6,356 nucleotides of DNA from Clostridiaceae bacterium (lineage in GTDB: Bacteria; Bacillota; Clostridia; Saccharofermentanales; DTU023), in the NCBI GenBank assembly GCA_012728535.1, contig JAAYEX010000117.1, positions 1 through 6,356 on the forward strand. The letters are read 5' to 3'. Shown in pieces: positions 1 through 5,205 of the stretch. The notes below the pieces were generated by a model. It searched no databases and had not been told where the DNA came from. It worked only from the letters and a program-made list of their open reading frames with translations. Both the position numbers and the translations under genes were made by a program. Position 1 is the stretch's first letter. Each line of letters starts with the position of its first letter.

Positions 1-60
1 CTATAATGTTACCTAAAAAGCACTTAATAAGTCGGCTAGCCTTGGAGGGCAAAAATTAGT

Positions 61-66
61 TATAAT
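61..66 (+). promoter_or_regulatory. Possible -10 box very close to the ABC exporter start
   Basis: A perfect TATAAT lies six bases before the ATG at 73. If used, transcription would start at or next to the ATG and the mRNA would be leaderless. The nearest -35-like hexamer, TTGGAG at 42-47, is only 13 bases upstream, which is short. A GGAGG at 44-48 is too far (24 bases) to be the ribosome binding site for the ATG at 73. The match could be chance in AT-rich upstream DNA. Confidence 0.3.
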
Positions 67-72
67 GCAACT

Positions 73-1866
73 ATGAAAAATAAAGATAATGATAAGAAAA
101 GTTTTGTTTCCTATTTGCCGCGCTTCATCAGCTATTACAAACCATATAAAGGTCTTTTCGCAGCAGACATGTTCTTTGCGATGGTGATCGGCGCCACCGG
201 TCTGGCCTTTCCCTGGGTCATGCGAACACTGATCAATGAGGTCTTTACCCTGAGTGATAAGGGGCGGATCGTCGAGATTCTGATTCCGGCGGGTATTTTC
301 ATGCTGGCCCTTTATGTGATCGAGGGTCTGGCGACTAAATTTGTCACCTCCTGGGGGCATATTCTGGGGGCGCGTATCGAACGGGATATGCGGCAGGATC
401 TTTTCACGCATATGGAAAAGCTGTCCTTCTCCTTCTTCGATGACACCAGCACCGGACAAATGGTTTCGCGCATTATCACGGACCTGCAGGATATTACTGA
501 GCTGGCCCACCACGGACCGGAGAACCTCCTGATTTCTGCGATCAAGATTGCCGGAGCCTTCATAATTCTGATGAATACTCATGTGGGTCTCACCATGGTC
601 CTGTTGATATTCACCGTACTCATGGGCCTGTTCACTTTTTTCTACCGAAAAAAAATGTTCCAGTCTTTCATGGATAACCGCGTTAAGATTGCCAATGTCA
701 ACGCTATCGTTAATGACAGTCTTTCCGGGATCCGGACGGTGCAATCTTATTCTCAGGAAGAAGTTGAACTGGAGAAATTCTACGAGGGCAACCAGGAGTT
801 TTACCAGTCGAAGAAGAATATGTACACGGTAATGGGTACCTACCATTCGACCAACGGCTTCCTGCAGGGCCTGCTTTATGTGGTCACTATCGTGGCCGGC
901 GGCTTTTATGTTGTGCGGGGTACCATCAATCCGGGTGACCTCTATCTCTTTGTGCTTTACATCAATATGTTCCTGCAACCGGTGCGCACGCTGATTCAAT
1001 TCAACGAACAGCTGCAGCAGGGTATGACGGGCTTTTTCCGCATGTGTCAGATCCTGGACACGGAGCCGGAGATTAAAGACCTTCCCGGCGCGATAGATGC
1101 CGGCCTGCTTAGAGGCGACATTAAATTCGAGGGTGTGACTTTTAAGTATAAGGATGCTGATGAGTCCGTGCTGACCGACTTTTCACTGGATATAAAGGCC
1201 AAGCACTCGGTGGCTTTGGTCGGTCCTTCCGGTGTCGGTAAGTCGACCATTTGCTCGCTGATCCCGCGTTTCTATGACGTAGATGAAGGTGCTATTACGA
1301 TTGACGGTATTGATATCCGCAATATGACGCTGCGTTCGCTGCGCGACAATATCGCCATGGTCCAGCAGGATGTCTATCTCTTCAACAGCTCGGTGCGTGA
1401 CAACATAGCTTATGGCCAGTATGACGCTACTGATGAGCAGATTATCGCTGCAGCCAAGCAGGCCAATATCCACGATTTCATCATGACTTTGTCAAAAGGT
1501 TACGACACCATGGTCGGTGAGCGCGGCGTGCGCTTTTCCGGTGGTGAGAAGCAGCGCATCTCGATTGCCAGAGCCTTCCTGCGCAATCCACCAATCCTGA
1601 TTTTGGACGAGGCAACCTCTTCGCTTGATAACGTGAGCGAACGGGCGGTACAGGAGTCGCTGGACCGGCTGTCCAGAGACCGTACCACCATCGTGATAGC
1701 TCACCGCCTTTCCACCGTGCGCAATGCCGATGAGATTTTGGTTCTGGCCGAGACCGGTATTACTGAGCGCGGCACTCATGAAGGCCTAATGGCCCGGGGC
1801 GGTGAATACGCTGGCTACTACCAGGTTCAGTTTGAAGATCTGAGCGTAGTCAGAGAAGGTGCATAG
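73..1866 (+). CDS. ABC exporter half-transporter (membrane domain fused to ATPase)
   Basis: Complete 597-residue half-transporter of the type IV (MsbA/Sav1866/BmrA-like) exporter family. It should act as a dimer in the cytoplasmic membrane, exporting lipid, drug or peptide substrates at the cost of ATP. The substrate cannot be read from sequence. The N-terminal half (about residues 15-320) is the six-helix transmembrane domain. The ATPase domain follows: Walker A GPSGVGKST (384-392, Lys390), Q-loop VQQD (Gln431 or 432), signature FSGGEKQR (488-495, a variant of LSGGQ), Walker B ILILDE (Asp512, catalytic Glu513), D-loop SSLD, and switch His544 in IAHRLST. All catalytic residues are present, so it should be an active homodimer or the active half of a heterodimer. 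No second ABC gene is adjacent. The ATG at 73 fits the usual short charged N-terminus of the family, but no good ribosome binding site precedes it. Length matches the family norm of about 570-600. Confidence 0.95.
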   Translation: MKNKDNDKKSFVSYLPRFISYYKPYKGLFAADMFFAMVIGATGLAFPWVMRTLINEVFTLSDKGRIVEILIPAGIFMLALYVIEGLATKFVTSWGHILGARIERDMRQDLFTHMEKLSFSFFDDTSTGQMVSRIITDLQDITELAHHGPENLLISAIKIAGAFIILMNTHVGLTMVLLIFTVLMGLFTFFYRKKMFQSFMDNRVKIANVNAIVNDSLSGIRTVQSYSQEEVELEKFYEGNQEFYQSKKNMYTVMGTYHSTNGFLQGLLYVVTIVAGGFYVVRGTINPGDLYLFVLYINMFLQPVRTLIQFNEQLQQGMTGFFRMCQILDTEPEIKDLPGAIDAGLLRGDIKFEGVTFKYKDADESVLTDFSLDIKAKHSVALVGPSGVGKSTICSLIPRFYDVDEGAITIDGIDIRNMTLRSLRDNIAMVQQDVYLFNSSVRDNIAYGQYDATDEQIIAAAKQANIHDFIMTLSKGYDTMVGERGVRFSGGEKQRISIARAFLRNPPILILDEATSSLDNVSERAVQESLDRLSRDRTTIVIAHRLSTVRNADEILVLAETGITERGTHEGLMARGGEYAGYYQVQFEDLSVVREGA

Positions 1867-1891
1867 AGTCGTGCTCTGCATAGAATCGTGC
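1861..1891 (+). repeat. Direct repeat pair, 14 bp, 13/14 identical
   Basis: GCATAGAGTCGTGC (1861-1874) recurs as GCATAGAATCGTGC (1878-1891), a 17-base period. The first copy contains the last codon and the TAG stop of the ABC exporter gene. The second forms the left side of the dyad at 1876-1910. It is probably a local duplication. Confidence 0.7.
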
Positions 1892-1910
1892 CTGGCACCA
1901 AACTATGCAG
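1876..1910. repeat. 35-nt symmetrical interrupted palindrome
   Basis: The outer arms CTGCATAG (1876-1883) and CTATGCAG (1903-1910) are perfect inverted repeats. The inner GTGCC-T-GGCAC (1888-1898) is a second perfect inverted repeat with exactly the same centre (base 1893). The four bases between inner and outer arms do not pair well. No T-run follows, so it is not a standard terminator. It could be a protein-binding dyad, an RNA hairpin in the message, or a small repeated extragenic palindrome. Confidence 0.65.
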
Positions 1911-1936
1911 AAGGATGCAAATAACTTAATAAATTA

Positions 1937-1949
1937 GGTGCCTGGCACC
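1937..1949. repeat. GGTGCC-T-GGCACC palindrome
   Basis: This is a perfect 13-nt palindrome with a single central base. It is a second copy of the core found at 1888-1898. A half copy in the opposite orientation, GTGCCAGG, occurs at 5179-5186. Recurrence within one window suggests a dispersed intergenic repeat of this genome rather than a gene-specific operator, but this is inference. Confidence 0.6.
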
Positions 1950-1970
1950 ATCAAAATGGCACCATCAAAA
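1943..1970 (+). repeat. Perfect 14-bp tandem duplication before guaA
   Basis: TGGCACCATCAAAA occurs twice back to back (1943-1956 and 1957-1970). The first copy begins inside the 13-nt palindrome and the second ends on the first base of the guaA Shine-Dalgarno sequence. Copy-number change here would alter the guaA leader without touching the ribosome binding site or start codon. Confidence 0.85.
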
Positions 1971-1974
1971 GGAG
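1970..1974 (+). promoter_or_regulatory. guaA ribosome binding site
   Basis: AGGAG stands six bases before the ATG at 1981. It supports that ATG as the true start, and so supports the view that the short N-terminal domain of the protein is real rather than a start-site error. Confidence 0.8.
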
Positions 1975-1980
1975 CTTCGT

Positions 1981-3270
1981 ATGCAAGTTGACAAGATTCT
2001 GATTATTGATCTGGGCGGCACGAAGAATGCTGAAATTGCGCGTGAGCTGAGGCGCTATCTGGTTTACAGTGAGGTCCACCCGCACGACATGACGGCTGCC
2101 GAGCTGGCGGAAATCGAGGATGTGCGCGGGGTCATCATTAACAGCGGTCCCAATCGCGAGGTGGATGGTGTTTTGATCGAACCCTCGGCGGACATTATGG
2201 CCCTCGATGTGCCTTTTTTGCACACAGGTTATGACGGACACCCCAACCTGCCGACCGATCTTACGGAGCGGGCAAAGTTGCTGAATGAGTTTATCTTCGA
2301 TACCTGCAAGGCGACGCCCAACTGGACGATTGAGAACTTTCTGGAGTGGAAGATGGCTGAAATCCGGGAGGAAGTCGGTGACAAAAAAGTCCTGCTCGCA
2401 CTCTCCGGCGGTGTGGATTCTACCGTACTGGCTGCTCTTTTGGGTAAGGTTATCGGCGACCGCCTGACAATGATTCACGTTAATACCGGCCTCATGCGCA
2501 AAAACGAGTCGGAACATATACGAGAAGTTTTTGACGCTCAGTTCCCCGGCCAGCTGATATATGTCGATGCCTCTGACCGCTTTTTGACCAAACTGGAAGG
2601 CGTTGCTGATCCTGAAGAAAAACGTAAGATTATCGGCAATGAGTTTATCGCTGTCTTTGAAGAGATTTCCAGCAGCCTGGATGACGTCGAGTTTTTGGCT
2701 CAGGGTACTATTTACCCCGACATTATCGAGTCCGGAACCAAGACGACCAAAAAGGTGAAGAGTCATCACAATGTGGGGGCTCTTCCTGAAGAGATGCGCT
2801 TCAAGCTGATTGAACCGCTGAAGACTCTTTTTAAAGATGAAGTACGTAGCTGCGGCCACGTCCTCGACGTCCCCCCTGACCTGATCAACCGCCAGCCCTT
2901 CCCGGGCCCGGGTCTTGCCGTCCGCTGTATCGGCGCTATCTCGCGCGAACGTCTGGAGGCGGTGCGTGAGGCAGATGCTATCCTCCGCGAGGAGTTTGCA
3001 AATGCCGGCTTGGACAGAACGGGCTGGCAGTATTTCACGGTGGTGCCTGATGTCAGGTCTACCGGTATGCGCAACAAGGAGCGCAGCTACGAATGGCCCT
3101 GCATTATCCGTGCAGTCAACAGCGTTGATGCCATGACGGCTACGGTCGAACCTCTGTCTTATGAACTCCTGGCACGTCTGACCGAGAGGATCACCTCTGA
3201 AGTCAAAGGAATCAACCGTGTTCTGTATGATGTAACACCGAAGCCTCCGGGAACGATCGAGTGGGAATAA
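1981..3270 (+). CDS. guaA: GMP synthase with degenerate, catalytically dead glutaminase domain
   Basis: GMP synthase converts XMP to GMP in the cytoplasm using ATP and ammonia, normally drawn from glutamine by an N-terminal class I amidotransferase domain. Here the synthetase part looks complete: P-loop SGGVDS (142-147), QGTIYPDIIESG, SHHNVG (261-266), RQPFPGPG (304-311) and the C-terminal IEWE (426-429) are typical. The amidotransferase part is reduced to about 110 residues. Its start (ILIIDLGG, VYSEVHPH, NSGPN at 54-58) is still recognisable. Where the nucleophile motif GICYG should be it reads HTGYDG (81-86), with no Cys, and it then jumps to the domain's last helix (LLNEFIFDTC). The segment that carries the oxyanion region and the HPE His/Glu is absent. 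Total length is 429 against about 510-525 in the family. The reading frame is clean, so this looks like an evolved variant, not a recent lesion. Inference: it depends on free ammonia or on a separate glutaminase. A 10-bp-stem terminator follows. Confidence 0.93.
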   Translation: MQVDKILIIDLGGTKNAEIARELRRYLVYSEVHPHDMTAAELAEIEDVRGVIINSGPNREVDGVLIEPSADIMALDVPFLHTGYDGHPNLPTDLTERAKLLNEFIFDTCKATPNWTIENFLEWKMAEIREEVGDKKVLLALSGGVDSTVLAALLGKVIGDRLTMIHVNTGLMRKNESEHIREVFDAQFPGQLIYVDASDRFLTKLEGVADPEEKRKIIGNEFIAVFEEISSSLDDVEFLAQGTIYPDIIESGTKTTKKVKSHHNVGALPEEMRFKLIEPLKTLFKDEVRSCGHVLDVPPDLINRQPFPGPGLAVRCIGAISRERLEAVREADAILREEFANAGLDRTGWQYFTVVPDVRSTGMRNKERSYEWPCIIRAVNSVDAMTATVEPLSYELLARLTERITSEVKGINRVLYDVTPKPPGTIEWE

Positions 3271-3271
3271 T
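3255..3271 (+). other. attL-like repeat, 3' end of guaA
   Basis: GATCGAGTGGGAATAAT covers the final IEWE codons and stop codon of guaA plus one base. It matches 5143-5159 at 16 of 17 positions. Recombination in this stretch leaves the guaA product unchanged, which is how such elements use the site. Confidence 0.65.
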
Positions 3272-3281
3272 TTCAGGAGAG

Positions 3282-3317
3282 CCGCAAACCCTTGTAAATA
3301 GCGGGTTTGCGGTGTTT
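3282..3317 (+). terminator. Intrinsic terminator after guaA
   Basis: CCGCAAACCC (3282-3291) pairs perfectly with GGGTTTGCGG (3303-3312) across an 11-base loop, followed by a short T-rich TGTTT. It starts 11 bases after the guaA stop. The T tract is weak, but the 10-bp stem is strong. It lies on the island side of the attL-like core, so it may have come with the element. Confidence 0.75.
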
Positions 3318-3330
3318 CGAATAGCCTCGT

Positions 3331-3347
3331 GGCAACGTTTTGGCAAC
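3331..3347 (+). promoter_or_regulatory. GGCAAC doublet, candidate left arm-type integrase site
   Basis: GGCAAC-GTTTT-GGCAAC is two six-base direct repeats with an 11-base period, about 60 bases inside the attL-like core. A doublet of identical design sits inside the right end (5029-5045). Lambda- and Tn916-type integrases bind short direct repeats in the arms of their attachment sites, so an arm-site role is a reasonable inference. Confidence 0.45.
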
Positions 3348-3417
3348 ATCTGAAAATATTGCTTTCAAATATCCAAAAGTGAATTTGTTTCAGTTAGAAA
3401 ATGCTTAAACATAAAAC

Positions 3418-3457
3418 ACACCCTGAATCTTTAATAAAGAAAAGGGGTGTATTTTTT
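3418..3457. terminator. Intrinsic terminator with two-part stem and T6 tail
   Basis: ACACCC (3418-3423) pairs with GGGTGT (3445-3450). Inside it, TCTTT (3428-3432) pairs with AAAGA (3436-3440) around a three-base loop, and a small internal loop separates the two helices. ATTTTTT follows at 3451-3457, giving a good plus-strand terminator. The minus-strand copy is also followed by a T-rich stretch, so it may work both ways. No coding sequence lies between it and the guaA terminator, so it may be the surviving end of a deleted island gene. The rest of the 334-bp gap after guaA holds only AT-rich DNA and the promoter below. Confidence 0.7.
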
Positions 3458-3572
3458 CGAAATTAATGAAATATAATTGATATAGATACTAAGACAGGAA
3501 TTTAAAACCTACATTCACAGGAAAGTTTAATCAATAAATACAGGAATAAAACATGCGCATTTGCAGGAATGA

Positions 3573-3581
3573 TGATATAAT
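3573..3581 (+). promoter_or_regulatory. Extended -10 promoter of the AAA ATPase gene
   Basis: TGATATAAT is a TGn-extended perfect TATAAT (3576-3581). No good -35 hexamer is present at 17 bases; TTGCAG at 3561-3566 is too close. Predicted start near 3588 gives a leader of about 17 bases. The gene therefore does not need read-through from guaA, from which it is separated by two terminators. Confidence 0.65.
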
Positions 3582-3592
3582 CTTTTTAAGAG

Positions 3593-3598
3593 AGGAGG
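3593..3598 (+). promoter_or_regulatory. Strong ribosome binding site of the AAA ATPase gene
   Basis: A full AGGAGG lies six bases upstream of the ATG at 3605, which fixes the start codon. Confidence 0.85.
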
Positions 3599-3604
3599 TA
3601 TAAG

Positions 3605-4873
3605 ATGCAATATTTACCTAGAGTGGCTGACAAACTTTTAGATGAAAGATTGGATGCTAAAGGAGCTATTTTAATAGAAGGTCCTAAATGGTGTGGCAAG
3701 ACTACAACAGCTAAAGAGTTTTCCAATAGTTTGCTTTCAATGGATCAACCTGACATGACAAAACAATATCAAGATATGGCGGAGATAAATCCTCAGATAT
3801 TATTGGAGGGGGAAACACCAAGGTTAATTGATGAATGGCAAATAGCACCAAATTTATGGAATGCAGTAAGATACGAAGTAGACCAAAGAAATGAAATGGG
3901 ACAATTTATTTTGACTGGCTCGGCTGTACCTCCGGATTTAGATGGTTTTTTTCATACAGGTACAGGCAGAATATCTCGTTTAAAAATGAGAACAATGAGT
4001 TTGTTTGAATCACAAGAATCTAATGGGCAAGTATCTCTTAGTAAATTGTTTGAAGGAGATGTCCCTAGTGGACACAGTCAAACAACGATTGAAGAGCTAG
4101 CTTTTTGGATTTGTAGAGGAGGATGGCCACAATCAGTCAAATTAGGAGACAAGCCAGCATTATTTCAGGCGATTGATTATCATGAAGCAATTATAAGTCA
4201 AGATATCAGTCGAGCAGATAATGTTTCTAGAGATAAAGAAAAGGCTAGAAGACTGCTAAGGTCATATGCGAGGCATGTTGGTAGTCAAGCTTCCTATGAA
4301 GTGATTAGGCAAGATATGTTATCAAATGACATAGGAACTTTTGATGAAAAAACTTTATATTCTTATATAGATGCACTTACTAAAATTTTTGTCATTGAGG
4401 ATTCTCCAGCATGGAATCCAAATTTAAGGTCAAAGGTAGCTATACGTACTACGGATACACGATATTTTGTAGATCCATCTATAGCAGCAGCGTCATTAGG
4501 TGTTGGGCCGAAGGACTTAATTAATGACCTGAACACTATGGGGTTTTTGTTTGAAAATTTAGCCATTAGAGATTTAAGAGTCTATGCAGATAGCTTATTT
4601 GGAAATGTATATCATTACAGAGACAGTTCTAACTTAGAATGTGATGCTGTTGTCCACTTAAGAAATGGAAGTTATGGATTAATTGAAATCAAATTAGGTG
4701 GTGATTCTCATATAGAGGCAGGTGCAAAAACATTACTAAATTTAGCTTCTAAAATTGACACTGACAAAATGAAAAAGCCATCATTTTTAATGGTTTTATG
4801 TGGCATAGCTCCCTTTGCATATAAAAGAAAAGATGGCGTTTTAGTTGTCCCAATTTCCTGTTTAAAAGATTAG
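3605..4873 (+). CDS. AAA family ATPase with C-terminal DUF4143 domain
   Basis: Complete 422-residue protein of the AAA_14/DUF4143 family, whose cellular role is not established. Its members are common in variable and mobile DNA. The N-terminal ATPase core shows Walker A GPKWCGKT (26-33, Lys32), Walker B RLIDEWQ (73-79, Asp76, Glu77) and the sensor-like FILTGS (101-106). The family signature GRISRLKMRTMSLFE follows. The C-terminal part has the arrangement FEN (Glu317), LECD (Asp347) and EIK (Glu361, Lys363), which resembles the PD-(D/E)XK nuclease-like pattern; whether it cuts nucleic acid is unknown. No signal peptide or membrane segment is visible, so it should be cytoplasmic. The gene is much more AT-rich than guaA and the exporter, has its own promoter and ribosome binding site, and sits alone between the two att-like repeats. 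It is therefore the likely cargo of an acquired island. No terminator is evident directly after it. Confidence 0.9.
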   Translation: MQYLPRVADKLLDERLDAKGAILIEGPKWCGKTTTAKEFSNSLLSMDQPDMTKQYQDMAEINPQILLEGETPRLIDEWQIAPNLWNAVRYEVDQRNEMGQFILTGSAVPPDLDGFFHTGTGRISRLKMRTMSLFESQESNGQVSLSKLFEGDVPSGHSQTTIEELAFWICRGGWPQSVKLGDKPALFQAIDYHEAIISQDISRADNVSRDKEKARRLLRSYARHVGSQASYEVIRQDMLSNDIGTFDEKTLYSYIDALTKIFVIEDSPAWNPNLRSKVAIRTTDTRYFVDPSIAAASLGVGPKDLINDLNTMGFLFENLAIRDLRVYADSLFGNVYHYRDSSNLECDAVVHLRNGSYGLIEIKLGGDSHIEAGAKTLLNLASKIDTDKMKKPSFLMVLCGIAPFAYKRKDGVLVVPISCLKD

Positions 4874-4900
4874 ATGATTATAAGTTTAGCGCTGATGTAA

Positions 4901-5020
4901 TTGTTTTATCCGGACACTGCGTTGGAACAATACAACCGCATTGCGGATGGCAATTGTGTCACAGAATTGCGTGTACTATATAGTGCTTCTGATATTATCG
5001 CTCGATTGCGAAAAGAGTAA
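4901..5020 (+). pseudogene. Open 39-codon fragment, possible gene remnant
   Basis: An open frame runs from just after a stop at 4898-4900 to TAA at 5018-5020. It encodes a protein-like segment beginning FYPDTALEQYNRIADG and ending ASDIIARLRKE. Base composition looks more like the host genes than the AT-rich ATPase gene next to it. There is no ATG and no ribosome binding site; the only possible start is TTG at 4901. I do not recognise the family. It may be the 3' scrap of a gene lost from the island, possibly from its recombination module, or it may be chance. The rest of 4874-5205 holds only the doublet and repeat listed below. Confidence 0.3.
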
Positions 5021-5028
5021 AAACTTCC

Positions 5029-5045
5029 GGCAACAATCCGGCAAC
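5029..5045 (+). promoter_or_regulatory. GGCAAC doublet, candidate right arm-type integrase site
   Basis: GGCAAC-AATCC-GGCAAC has the same repeat, spacing and orientation as 3331-3347, about 100 bases inside the attR-like core. In this copy each GGCAAC is preceded by TCC, making the doublet slightly longer. Confidence 0.45.
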
Positions 5046-5142
5046 TAAAATTTAGATAGCTACCACGATATGGATACCTGGAGTAATCGTAATACCACCT
5101 ACCACATTCCATAAACAAAATTGTTCAAGAAATGCTCCTCGT

Positions 5143-5159
5143 GATCGAGTGGGAGTAAT
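5143..5159 (+). other. attR-like repeat, displaced guaA tail
   Basis: GATCGAGTGGGAGTAAT differs from the guaA end by one base, which turns the Glu codon GAA into the synonymous GAG. In frame it still reads IEWE-stop. This is what an original guaA end displaced by integration would look like. Confidence 0.6.
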
Positions 5160-5205
5160 GGGTAAAGTGTACAGCTTAGTGCCAGGTTTCGAGCCCTTGT
5201 AAAAA

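Larger units (their letters stand above)
3255..5159. mobile_element. Probable small integrative island at the guaA 3' end, no integrase
   Basis: The element is bounded by a 17-base direct repeat, one copy spanning the end of guaA and the other at 5143-5159. The 3' end of guaA is an established integration hotspot for tyrosine-recombinase islands. Further support comes from GGCAAC doublets just inside both ends, the clearly AT-rich coding sequence within (unlike guaA and the exporter), and an independent promoter for that gene. No recombinase, relaxase or replication gene is seen in about 1.9 kb, so it is non-autonomous or a remnant whose integrase was lost. The boundaries depend on the repeat being the real crossover core. 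Confidence 0.6.

Noticed and set aside
2..7. TATAAT at the very left edge
   Set aside because: The -35 region would lie outside the window, so it cannot be judged. It may be a promoter for the exporter with a leader of about 60 bases.
13..999. Long 328-codon minus-strand open frame over the ABC exporter
   Set aside because: It is antisense to a clear exporter with all motifs, its product is low in recognisable features, and no ribosome binding site supports it. It is a shadow frame.
1867..1980. Possible purine riboswitch ahead of guaA
   Set aside because: The space holds local repeats and lacks the three-helix junction and conserved loop sequences of purine riboswitches.
1988..1993. TTGACA resembling a -35 box at the start of guaA
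   Set aside because: No -10 box follows at 16-18 bases, and it lies inside the coding sequence.
1951..2859. 302-codon minus-strand open frame over guaA
   Set aside because: It is antisense to conserved GuaA coding sequence, with no recognisable domain. It is a codon-use shadow.
4906..5118. 70-codon minus-strand open frame between the ATPase gene and the right repeat
   Set aside because: The product is rich in Tyr, Ser and Arg with no recognisable features, and the frame crosses the GGCAAC doublet. Plus-strand reading of the same DNA is more protein-like.
5185..5196. GGTTTCGAGCCC, similar to a tRNA T-loop
   Set aside because: No acceptor, D or anticodon arms can be folded around it, and it has an extra T. 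It is not a tRNA.
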